From Halichondria panicea (taxonomy: Eukaryota > Porifera > Demospongiae > Suberitida > Halichondriidae), in NCBI RefSeq assembly GCF_963675165.1, contig NC_087377.1, positions 14,628,198-14,692,197 on the forward strand: a DNA stretch of 64,000 nt, given 5' to 3'. Position 1 is the first letter of the stretch; each line of letters begins with the position of its first letter. The translations under genes were made by a program, and so were the position numbers. The notes under the pieces are model-generated. The model was not told the origin of the DNA and did not search any database. It saw only the letters and a list, made by a program, of their open reading frames with translations. Positions 47,766-59,800 of the stretch are shown here, piece by piece.

Positions 47766-49254
47766 TGTCAGAGGAATGAATGACTCCCCGGTGGGAGTGA
47801 CCCCCGGTCATTCCTGCCTAAGGTGTGGGGGACTCCCCCAGGAGTGAATGACTCCCTACGTGTATGCTTGTTTGTTCTGGCCAATGTGACATGAAGAGCC
47901 AGGATAAAGAGCAAGGTTAATAGCAAGGTAGTAGAAGTAGTAGACAGCAAGTGACAGCTGGAATGTAGACCTATATGCATGTGAATGAAGAGCAAGGTTG
48001 CAAAGTTAATATGGGAAAGAACTGGAGCCAAGTGCTGAGCTGCAAATCGTCCAGTGCACAATGGGTTGTTACCGTCTGTGGCCTCTATTCAGTAGCAGAA
48101 CATGCAGTGGCAGCAACAACTGTGGTTTATTTGCTATTGCCGCTGCAGTGGAGTAGGAACAGTTAAAAGGTTGGAGGGGCCCACTTGGGTGGGGTGCGAA
48201 GCACTACCCAAGTGGCGCTCCCTGCTCTGGAAATTTTAAGACAGGAAGCTACACCCTCATTATGACATCATAATTAGCTGCGGCCTAGCTACAAGCTTAT
48301 TACCTCTGAACAATATACAGCAGAATTGCTAAAACATGTTACTGTAAAACAAGAGTATTATCATTCAGAAGCGTTAAAAAAAGCGGTTCTTCATTTCTGC
48401 TTACAAATTCATGCTTTATCCTTGTCAATTGGTTGGTTAAAACACCTATCCAACTCAGGAAGGGTGCATGGGCTGATATTCATGTTGGGGGGCCCCTGGC
48501 CCCCTGTTCCTACTTCACTGTGCTGCATACCACGAATTGCATGCAAGGAGACAATTTGGATCACATCATCCTAAAATGAAAATGAGGTACCACCTTGTAC
48601 GTTGTTTTGAAATGAGAAACTGAAGAAGATTTTCGAATTCAAATGAATTACTGAATAGTCGCAAGAGACCTGAGATTTTCCAGCATTGTTAATTATACTG
48701 CTCTTGTCTCCACCCTGACTCCTATGATGAAATGATACAGTTTGATACGTGCAACTCGTGGTATCATTATAGTATCTCCACTCAGTTGGATAATAGTTTT
48801 GTTCTATAGCTATAGTTGTAGAATTTTTAGGCTTTCGTTATCTTCCACTGCTGTTTTTTGTTTTTCATGCACTATATATAATAATTATTTGCACTGTGTT
48901 ATTTTTGTTTTTCATGTGCACTGTAATAATTATTGTGATGGATGTTGTTGTTTCAAAATTATATTGCTGACAGGCCTCTCATAGATAACAGTGATGAACT
49001 TGATTGTATAATAGACTAGTTAAGTATAGTCACTGCATGGGCAGCAGTCTTTTGAGGATGTGCTTAGTAGCCCTTGATGCGCTGAAATCTCAATTTGTGA
49101 GTGAGTCATTTTTTCCAGGGGGGAGTCATTCGTGACTAGGAGTTAGTTTCCGGGGGAGTCATTTATTCCTAGGCATGAGTGACCGGGGGTCACTGATGAC
49201 TAGGTAGGAGTGACCGGGAGTCATTATTTGGGGGAGTCACTCGCGCCTATGACA
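47766..49254. mobile_element. element with ATGACTCCC-rich inverted ends
   Basis: Left end TGTCAGAGGAATGAATGACT and right end with complementary GAGTCACTCGCGCCTATGACA, with multiple GACTCCC/GGGAGTC motifs in the terminal 100-150 bp. It also inter­rupts the outer element's right arm. Boundaries are good to a few bases. Confidence 0.7.
48146..48520. mobile_element. CAGTGGAGTAGGAACAG element, third layer
   Basis: Inverted ends CAGTGGAGTAGGAACAG and CTGTTCCTACTTCACTG bound 375 bp inside the 47766-49254 element. No target duplication is clear. Confidence 0.65.
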
Positions 49255-49379
49255 AGGGAGTTTGGCGACTTACTCTATCACGACTTTGATCATCGACATT
49301 GACATCAAACATCAGGTCGATGATGTACAATTCTTAGACATAAATTTTGTCCTCTATGGCGCTCCATACTCCTCTACTA

Positions 49380-49712
49380 TCTATGCTCTGAGCGAGTGAA
49401 TGGTCTCCATGACACCCGGACAGCTGTTCCATTCAGTTGAGTGGAACCAATATCTCGAGGAGGAGATATGGGAACTGTGTGCATGAGTGTATAAAATGAT
49501 AGGATTTGAATTGTTGCAGGCTTGAGGGGGAATACTTACATCCTTCAGCAGTGAATTCTACAACACTGACAGGCTCTCCAGCATCAGCGCCATTGATGGC
49601 AGCTACTGATACCGTGCAGGGATCCCGGAATGTAGGGGGTTGTAGGTGTGGAAGGGGGGGGGTGATGCACTATACTAGGACACTGACTATCTGCTATACC
49701 TAATTCATGTAT
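49380..49712 (-). pseudogene. relic FN3 exons (third copy of the G family)
   Basis: Fragments of the FN3 exons equivalent to 59555-59241 and 59699-59607 of G1 (shared GGTCTCCATGACACCC and CAGTGAATTCTACAACACTG), truncated by the transposon complex. Confidence 0.65.
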
Positions 49713-49899
49713 AGAGCGGTAATTGTAGGATTGGGCACTGCACCTTCTCTCGGCTAACTCAAATGCAAACACCCAACGGTGTGTAAAAATAAAACCAACA
49801 CAACTATCTGATATTAAAATGACTGTACAAAAAAATACTAATAAACTTATCAGCATACACTGATTGACACGTATACAGTTACATTTGTGTTCTATGACA

Positions 49900-50086
49900 T
49901 CACAATCTCACTCTGTAGGAGGCTGCATTGCTGGATACCATAACTACTCTACCTGTAGTATTATAGTAATTACTGGGAATAACAAAACTATTGGCACACA
50001 AACCTTCACTGCTGTTTCTGTCAGGATCAATAGTTTCGTAAATCACCTCATCTACATGTATTTCTGAAGGATAGCCATAATATGTA

Positions 50087-50117
<31 letters not shown>

Positions 50118-53100
50118 GCATGCACAGTGTGATACGTAATGCGGACAAGTAGCTATACACTAGCCATTAGTATCATGCAACTTACCTCGTACATGTTCAT
50201 ATGTGTGCTCATCATTTGACTGGACGTTGACTGCATCATTAGGAGCTTGTCTAACTGACATACCATATGCTGGATTCCTTGCTGTGCATGTGATATGTAG
50301 TTGGTATATAAGAACACACACTATTCAGTGTAGCTATACTTACATACACTTTTCTGTTTAGGCCCATCGTGTTGTCTTCTTGTAATTCTGAAGATTTAGT
50401 TAGGTTTTGACAAATAAATATTATTGAAACTTACATGCAAACAATGCAGACTATGATTGTCAGTAGAACCCCGGAAACAATCAGTCCTACAACAGCTAGC
50501 CCCAGCAATGACTGCCACCATTGCTGTAAATAGGATTTGTATTATCCATATAATTTTATATACACTCATACACACTTACTCCCTGATGACTGTGTGGGTA
50601 TAACCATGGCAACACTGGCATTCAACAATTTTTTGACCAAGTACATCAAGGAAAGATCAGCAAATTTTATGGAAGTCATCTATTGCCTTACTATAGCCTC
50701 GATACGAGGCCGCACTTCATCAGGGAAGTGAACAGTGAACCTGGTATCGACTTGCCCACTCCCTGTACTGTACCAGTTGACACTGTAAAGTAGTAATCAG
50801 AGTTTGGGTCCAGATTAATAATTATAGCAGAGCTGGCGTCTTCCCCAGATACAGTAATGGTACTAGCATTCGCAGCATTAGAGCCAACTCTCCAGTAGGT
50901 GAGGGTGTAGTTAGTGATGAAGCCTCTAGCCTCTGAGCGACTGAGTGGTCTCCATGACACCCGCATAGCTGTTCCATTCAGTCGAGTGGAACCAATATCT
51001 CAAGGATGGAATGGAGGAACTGTGTGTATACAAAATTATAGGATTTGAATTGTTGCGGAAAAATCTTACTTCCTTCAGCAGTGAATTCTACAACACTGAC
51101 AGCCACTCCAAAACCGGCGCCATTGATGGCAGCCACTGATACCACATAGGGAGTATAGGGAGCTGTAGGTGGAGGGGGGGGGGGTGATGCACTATACTAG
51201 GACACTGATCAGTTTACCTAATTCATGTATAGAGAACAAGGTAGCTGAAGTGTTGCATGTACTCTGTATCTGCTGAGCTGCTTCCTTCCTCACTGGTCCT
51301 GATGGTGTATGTTAGTAACACTCCATTAACCTCACCAGGCACAATCCAGTTAACAGTGAGGGTAGTTTCATTCACTCTTAAGACTCTCAGGCTACCAACT
51401 AGGCCAGATTCTGAAGGAATGGTTTATCACATGCCATTAAGGGTATGCTATATGAGACTGCATGCATTGTATGAACTCATGCACTGGCCTCAGCTGTAGT
51501 GAAGTTCATACTGAGTGTTCTTGGTCCCTCACCAACTGAAGTACTGGCTGATACTTGCGCTGATAATTATGCTTTGATAGGGGCTCAAAAGATGTGATAT
51601 GGTGAACTGTTCGGATGTAGTAATGATGTTTGTTGTGATTCCATTGAGGTAGTCCACATATACAGTGTGTAGGTGATGATGACTCCATTAGGTTCAGTTG
51701 ATGAATCCCAGGAGAGGGTGAGGGTGGTGGCCGTGGGTGAAGCCATCAGCATAGCAGGTGGACTTCCTCGAACTATAAAAAGTATGAGAATAAACTGTTA
51801 TATAAGTAGCTTTGCCTTACCATCCTCCGGTGTTCTAATGTTGATGGAAACAGAGTCACTCCTACCCCCATCCACAAAATTGGCATGTATAATACGTACA
51901 GAAAATTGATACTCTTGAAATGGGACCAACTGCATGGCGTATAGTATATTGGAGCTGAACAGACGTCACTGTTCTTTGCACACTGTTCCACATTAAAGTA
52001 TACTGAGCTAATCATGGCTATGGAAAATGAACTACTGTCAGGAGCATCCCAGGCCAATGTCACTAGTCGAGGCTGTACTGATACTTCTTAGGTTTGTTGG
52101 AGCAGGCAAAACTATAATACAATCACAGTTACGTGCAGTGATTATATATACATATCAAGATTACCATCATCATTGATGATATTGATGATTGTTTCCGAGA
52201 CGCCATTACTGAAAGAAACTCTGTCTGTATTCGAAGTGCATGGCTATTTGAACTCTGAATGATTCTCCAGAGTTGGTTATTGTGTCATCAACTATATATA
52301 TTGTCACGGTTATTGTGTCATCAACTATATATTGTCACGGTGATACAAACAGGACTGACCAATCTTGTATTATGTACTAGCTGATCATCAACAGTGAAGT
52401 CAACATCACGAGCTGTGCAAGGAAATACAGTGATTGGTGCTGTCTCATGCTTAATTATGGAATTTTACTATTAACTTGCTGGGCTTAAAACATTAGTTGT
52501 GCTAATGGTGAGAAATGGCGCCACAAGTATCACACAGTCTCGCTGGTTGCTTCTTTTTAAGTTGTATGATGTCATTTGTAGAGCCAACACAGCATCTGTA
52601 CATACATCATGTCAATCAAGCCAACAATTAATTTAGTGATATTTAATCTCACTATATCATCATCATACACGTTGATTGTGGTGGTACCAGTGGCAGTAAC
52701 ACGATCCTGGTTAGCACTCAATGTCACAATGAATGACGCAAGTGGACTTGTAGTCTCAAACAGTTCATCATCGCTCACAGGGTCAGTGTAAGTGATGCAT
52801 CGTTCAGAGAGAAGTACAGCTCCACTTTGGAAGGTTACTATAATTATGTGTGCACAATAGAGCATAATCTATTATTTAGTTAATACTTCCAAACGTATAC
52901 CGTGTCTGTTGTCCACTCCAAGTAAACACAACAGTGATGGGTACACTTGTTCCACCAGATGGACTGTCCAGATTAGCACACACAGCAACCACACCAACCT
53001 CAATAGTTGTTATGGTAGCAGTGACCATGGAAGCAACAGCATCTATATGATGCAACCCCATCAACTATCAAGCCAAGCATATGAAAATGTTTCAATACCT

Positions 53101-53536
53101 TCATCATGCAGTACTGTATCTGTCAGCACAATATCTAATGAAGTTGGGTTCACAAGAGCAAGATTCAGTGTAAATATCTGACTATCCACTTCATAAATGT
53201 CATCATCTGTGGCAGTAACCATCCAGTAATTATCCAGGGCAGTAGTAGTAGTGTCAGTCAGATATGCAATGTGTTTGCAGGAACATCAAGTTCTCCTATA
53301 ATTATACATTCATTCAAATTAACAGAGTAACTGCTTACCTGCCGGAGTGACTGATAGTCCCACCTCTACACTATCTCCAGGGTTCAGTGTCGCCATCACA
53401 TAGACTGACACACTGGCTCCCTCCATACTATCTGAGATTCACTTCCACTGCTAAAGCTGACTGTTCCAGCTGCTCTGCACTGACTGAGAGCGCCGCATAG
53501 CAACACCACAATCACACTCTGAGTTACGAGTGCCAT
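49900..53536 (-). pseudogene. pseudogene G2: Calx-beta/FN3 receptor with ITIM-like tail
   Basis: Paralog of G1 without phosphatase exons. Exon 53536-53339 has a signal peptide, then a frameshift (-1 or +2). Further breaks: the exon at about 53295-53097 (CATATC, +2), the Calx-beta exon end at about 52660 (GATATAGTGAG against GATAGTGAG in G1), FN3 at 52110-51838, FN3 near 51660 (GTATATGTGG against GTATGTGG) and near 51265 (+TGCA). A CGA-to-TGA stop lies near 51000, and about 130 bp of repeat DNA is inserted in that exon at about 50610-50745. The 3' exons stay open: TM 50523-50435 (SLLGLAVVGLIVSGVLLTII), 50387-50348, 50281-50186 (NPAYGMS, HTYEHVR) and 50063-49900. The last has DEVIYETI, an ITIM-type V-x-Y-x-x-I, and ends at a TGA. 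Confidence 0.75.
50083..50120. repeat. (CA)n(CG)n alternating tract
   Basis: An uninterrupted purine-pyrimidine alternation, CA repeats passing into CG repeats, in the last intron of G2. Such tracts can adopt Z-DNA. Confidence 0.9.
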
Positions 53537-53890
53537 CTTATCTATGGTACCATAACACAACGAGTATAATATAGTAGCAAATAATGGACACAGTAGATGT
53601 GATCTATGCAGTTAAATCAACGGATACGATAGTTTTCCATTAAGTTCCGGTACTGTATGGAAAATGAATTTGCTGTGACTAAATAACACAATTATACATC
53701 ATTCAGGAACAAGATGGTAAAGATCAAACAATCAAAATTGCAGTTTTCATTTTCAATAATCATATATAAATTAATTTACACACATTTTTAATCTAAAGTG
53801 TTCATCTATGATGTGTTCAATGAATTGACAGACACATAATTATAATATTTATTGTTGCATGGCCATGGGTATAGCTACAGTCTCTGATAT

Positions 53891-56800
53891 TTACTGTACT
53901 GTAAAGATGGCGTATTGATCAAATGAGTTCATGTAATTCTTGAGAACCTCATGCACAAGTATGTACTGCTTCTGTGTGTGTGTGTGGAGTGGGTGGGGTG
54001 TGTGTGGAGGAGGGGGTGGGGAGGATGTGCATATGTGCATGTGTGGAAGGGTGAGATGGGGGTGCGTTCATGTATGCCAGCTAGTGGAGGGGTGGAGGTG
54101 CATAAGATATATAGTGACTCCACAATACGATTATATAAATCTAAATTGCTAACTCAGCTGTACTCACCGTATTGGCCATCAATGCCATCCTCTGAATACG
54201 TGCTGACTTCACGCACTGAAACACATCCACCACCGCCTCAACTTTGAACCTATCGATGGTGGAGTACACACTCAGGAAAGTGCCAGATCGACCACACCCA
54301 TCACTGCATGGGGGCATTTATCATAAAAGCATTTTTGAATGTGCTTCCTTTGCATTCACCCAAATCATCAATCTTCTAAACATGCATCTCTTTGGTTTTG
54401 AAAATGGTCACTCTATAATTATGCATGGTCGACGTACTTGCACATAACAGTGATAGGTTTGTTGCCTGTCGATTTCTGATTATTGACCACAAGCTCATTC
54501 AGGTGTATAACCGGTTCCGGTGCCGGCGGGGTCCCATTCTCATTCCACGTCATGCAATGAAACATAGTCAGCACGTAACAGTCACGGCCAGTCTAAATAA
54601 TGTGTGGGTTGAGGTGAGTTGGTGGAGGTGTGGAGGTGGAAGTGAGTGGGTGGTAGAATTATGACTGTGAACAAACAACAGGACATCACTAACAAAAACT
54701 GAGCATGGGATAAATAAAAACAGATCTTAGTTCCGACAGCTATATATAGGAGTATACACTATAATAAGCAATCACCTATACATCATTGCTACGTTCCTGC
54801 AATGAGCTAATTTATGATAATTATAATGATATAGTAACTGTGATGTAAGCAGCAAGCCAAAAGCCTAATACTTTTAGAAACATCAAAACATTGATCTGCA
54901 TGCCAAATGTACCCTCTATAATACAATCCTTGCAGATTGTATGTCTCACCACTTTCATAGTTTGAGATATCTCCAGTTTTCTCACGACGATTTCTTTCTC
55001 GCATTTTTCCGAGAGCAGTTTGATAGTTATCTTGCCATAAGTGACCTCTCCGTCGACCTTATCCGGCCAGTACTGCGTACACATGTCCTACAGTTGTGGG
55101 TTGAATATTATACAGTTTTAATTCACAGTATATAAATCGCTTACTTGTCTACAAACAAACAATATTGCACTCTAAAAACATTAGCCACATTAGTTGACTA
55201 AACAACTAGTTCAAAACACCATTAATCCGTGAAATGTTTTTGTGTATATACGTATACCTTTCCATTTTCAGTCAGGTCGCATAGCAACACGATTGTCCTG
55301 CTCCCAAGATTCTTGGCCATCTTCCAAAAGTCAAGTACTGTGTTGTCCAGGGGAGCCTGTGTGACTACAAAGCACCTCCTGTGTTTGTAGCCCTGTGTAA
55401 TAGTTAGAGAGGGGGGGAGGTTAGAACAACTTAGTGAGAGAGAGAAGAGGTGGAGAGGTTGGAACTAGACAAGTTTACAAGATTTCTCTGCATGCATACA
55501 TATAGACTTAGTATACGTGCATGCATTTAAAGTACGTATGTATACATGCAGGACTCCGAGGTGTGGATTTTATTGATTGTGGCACTCACGTCTATAAAGC
55601 TGGCATTGATGTACTGGTCCTGTTTGGAGCTTCCCATGAGCTTGGGTCGATGAACATCATCTGTGGAGTAGAATGAAAATTAAGGATTGTAGCTATAATT
55701 ATAATTTTATAGTCTAATATATACTATTCCCATTTTTTATAGTAATCATATTACATGGGAACTTGTCATGGTAACGGTTCTTGCTCTCCACTTCTTGGCT
55801 GGCAATGATGTCTCTGTCCTGTTGTGATGGCTTCCTGCTGACTTGTTCCAGTAGCTGCATGCAACAGATATTGTAGTTAGTTTACAGTGCTACATAATTA
55901 TACACAAAACAGAGTGTGTACAGCTAAAGCTTGCTTGGTTTACACGTAGCTATAAGTATTACCATAAATGGTATTGTTGTGATAACTGACTGCAGAGTGC
56001 TGCATTGATATAGAGCCTATATAGGATAGCTTACAAATGGTGTTTGTGCACATGCAGGGCACTCAATTAGGTGTAGTATCACATAGTATCATCAATCAAA
56101 AGCTTATAGACGAATGTTTCTAATAATATTTTTGCAATACCATGCATGCATACTTGCCAATGACTTTTCACAGTCATGCACCAGGTGTAGCTATTAACTG
56201 TGCAGTGCAGTACCTGAAACTGCTCCTCGTATCCGGACAGTGATTTCCCTGGGGCTATTGTGCCCAGATGGTGGGTGGCAATGTTGAGGTTGTGAGCAGC
56301 TATCTCAGTGTTCCCACACGTTATTAGCTCATCCAGAGCATCGTGGATAAACATGTACTGGGACTATAACCACAAAGAGAGAGAGAGAGAAATTAAAGTA
56401 TTGCAACTGTGCAAATACCAATACATGCGCTGGTGCATGTGTCTATAGCGTGCACAATACTTGGGAATTGCTTTGTACGTATGACGTGTATGCACACTTC
56501 ACTCACTGACTTAGAAGAGTAATCTAATTAATATGCACACAATATTCTGCGTACATCCATTAGAGCAATGCTTTATTCAGAAGAGGATGGCTATACCTTT
56601 TTGCTTAGCTATACTATAATTCTACCTATATAGCTCACCTTAGTCTGCACCATCAGACATCGTCTCTCCCGCAGTTCCCACACGAACTGGTACACGTTCA
56701 CCACTCTCTCCTCCTGGATGCGCTGGAGCATGGCATCCAGTACGATGAACGTACCCGTACGCCCGACCCCTGCGCTGCAGTGGACCAGGAGGGGGGGCCC

Positions 56801-59800
56801 GGATACAGGATGGGTCTTGCGTACCCGCCTCAGGTAGCCGAGGAGAGAAGTGGCATATTGTGGAACGCCGTGGTCGGGCCAACCTAGGTAGTAGAAGTGG
56901 GTAACTAGGAACGGACTGGAGCCAAGCTCCGACGCCTGTATGCATGAGAATGGAAAATCGAAATCTAATAATCAACTTGAAAATTAACAATTTGGCAGTG
57001 TACATGTATTATTGTCAATACTGTCTGTTGTTCATTTGATTTCATTACTTACATTCGTTATTGACATGATCCTGATCTCGTAGTCAGTGAACAATTTGAT
57101 CTCCTTCAGAAGAATGAAAATATTCGGCCCAACTTCCATTTTCTCCCCGGTAGCACTGGGCCAATATCTGGCACACTTTTCTCTGGAGCTCTCAACCAGT
57201 TTGGTCACCATGACAATCGTAGGGAGCTTATTCTCCCAAATCATGCGCCAGAAATCGTTGATAGTTGCAGCCATTGGACCTACGTATACATATAATTATA
57301 CGGAAGAATCAAACGTTAAGTATACAGAGCAAATAATTATCTTGACATATACCTTGTGCAGCAACGTAAGCATTATCATTCCTGTAGCCCTGTTTGAGTG
57401 AGTGGTATAAAGTGAAAGAATAAACATTTGCAAATTAAAACTGACATAAAAGCAGTGGCGTAGGAAGTGGGGGAGCCTCGATTCCAGGCCGCGAAGAGAA
57501 AGGCGGCCTGGTATACCTTGTAGGTGCATGCGCGAAATAATTGACAGCAATTTCATCATACAAAGTGTAAAAAACCGGACAAAGTTACAAAAAGGAAGAA
57601 TACGTATGCAATGTGACCACATGCAATGGGAGCTTTCAGAGACACTATTAATCGAAGTAGAATAATTATTATGCTGCAGCAGTGTTGCTTCTTCTAGCTC
57701 TGTTTATCAAAGAGACAGTTCAAGAAAGCCTCCCAGACAGCTAGAGCTGCCAGCTAGGAAGGGTGGTGGACTCTTTAATACATCAGTAGATCTTGAGTGA
57801 ATAACTTCCTGAGTGTCGAGTTAAAGCTTATTAAAAGCTTTCAGGAGTGATCATTAGCTTCTTTATCTTCAGCAATGACTTCAGATTTGGTAACAGAAAA
57901 CTTGCCTGGTCCATATTACCACAGCCTCATCAGGGGGACCCACAGGAACACATCATGCATGCCTTTCCTATAACATCTGTAGCCTTACAGTGTAGGTGTC
58001 GTTAAGTAGAGACTTGGCTTGATACAACAAAGGGCGTAAGAACTCAGTCATTTTTGCACAATACTTCTAAATTAACGGACTGTAACTTCAGAATACAAAT
58101 AGTATACGGTTTATTTTATTGACAGTATCCACAAATACACGGATTACCCCCTTTTTGGGGTAATGTACGCGCATGCGCATACAAGGTATACCAGGCCGCC
58201 TTTTTCTTCGCGGCTGGAATCGAGGCTAGAAGTGGGATGGCTCCAGGGGCTGGAGCCCCCACTTGTTGGAAAGCACTATTTAGCTTGAACTGTTGAGCTA
58301 GCTTAGCTACAGCATGCATGTTCTATGAGCCCCCCCCCTTGTAAAAATCTTCCTACGCCTCTGGAAAGGTGTGTGTTTGGTGATATATATCTTTATACCT
58401 TAATCCAGCTAGCATTGATATAGTCAGAGCCAGGTACATCTGTTGACTGCAGCTTGACTCTACAGTGGTCATCTAGTGCACAACAGTTGAAATAATTATG
58501 TCATTGTGATAACATTCAATTTACTATGTAACATGTTATTGCTTACAGGGGAATATGTTTGTGAATCTGTTCTTCTTGAACTTGTTCTCGGGCAGCTGTG
58601 CCACATTCCACGAGTGATTTCCATTCTTGATAGAGCGATATTCACTCTCAAAGTCTGTGTCATCATCTTTGTGCAGCTCTCTGACATGACCGGCAAAATC
58701 AGTCACTGCGATGTCTGCAAGAGAAAGTCATGCACTAAAATAAGTGGGGGAGAGATTGGGGGAAGATATATTCACCAATTTTGAAACAAAAACAATGAAG
58801 GCTCTGATTTGGTTAAAATCACCTTCACTGTTATAGAAGGCCGTATCCACTTCCACTTCCACTTCCACTTCTTCTTTGTGCAGCTCTCCTTGAGATTCTA
58901 TATCCTTCCCATGGAGTGGATAAGTGTCAGGACTCCGAATTGGTTTTGGTGGAGGGGCATGTTTCATTAGCTTCTGTTTAGGTGCAAATTCACTGTGTTG
59001 TCTCCTTCTAACTCTAAGAATATATACTGCAATTTATACTTTTAACTAAAAATGTATCATGACAAAAACTTACATGCAAACAATGCAGACTATGATTGTC
59101 AGTAGAACTACGACCATGATCAGTCCTGCAGCAATTCCTCCCACTCCTACCATTGCTGTAAAAAAAACATTATTAAAAGAAGTTTGATTAATTTTATTTT
59201 TATTAACGGAGATTAAGTACATAATTATACTTCCACCTACGTTGATTCCCTGATGACTGTGTTGGTATAACAATGGCAGCACTGACATTGCTCACTCCCT
59301 GTACTGTACCAGCTGACACAGTAAAGTAGTAATCAGAGTTTGGGTCGAGATTAATAATTGTAGCAGAGCTGGCGTCTTCCCCAGATACAGTAATGGTAAT
59401 AGCATTTGCAGTATTAGAACCAACTCTCCAGTAGGTGATGGTGTAGTTAGTGATGAAGCCTCTAGCCTCTGAGCGACTGAGTGGTCTCCATGACACCCTC
59501 ACAGCTGTTCCATTCAGTCGAGTAGAACCAATATCTCGAGGATGGATTAGAGGAACTGTGCAAAATGTTAGAACTTAAAATTGATGATAAAATATTAAAA
59601 TCTTACCTCCTTCAGCAGTGAATTCTACAACACTGACAGGCTCTCCAATACCGGCGCCATTGATGGCAGCCACTGATACCACATAGGGAGTATAGGGGGC
59701 TGTAGGTGGAGGGGGGTGATGCACTATACTAGGACACTGACTATCAGTTTACCTAATTCATGTATGGTGAACAAGGTAGCTAAAGTATTGTACTCTGTAT

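Larger units (their letters stand above)
46336..49277. mobile_element. nested transposon complex, outer element
   Basis: Left arm begins TAGAGTAAGTCACCAAACTC and right arm ends with its complement at 49277. The arm sequence is split: parts of the right arm occur before 46933, at 47726-47765 and at 49255-49277, because other elements inserted into it. Removing the insertions leaves an element of roughly 650 bp with inverted arms exceeding 90 bp. No transposase frame is seen. Confidence 0.8.

Noticed and set aside
47391-48061. Open frames inside the transposon nest as a possible transposase
   Set aside because: No transposase motif is seen and the frames span element boundaries.
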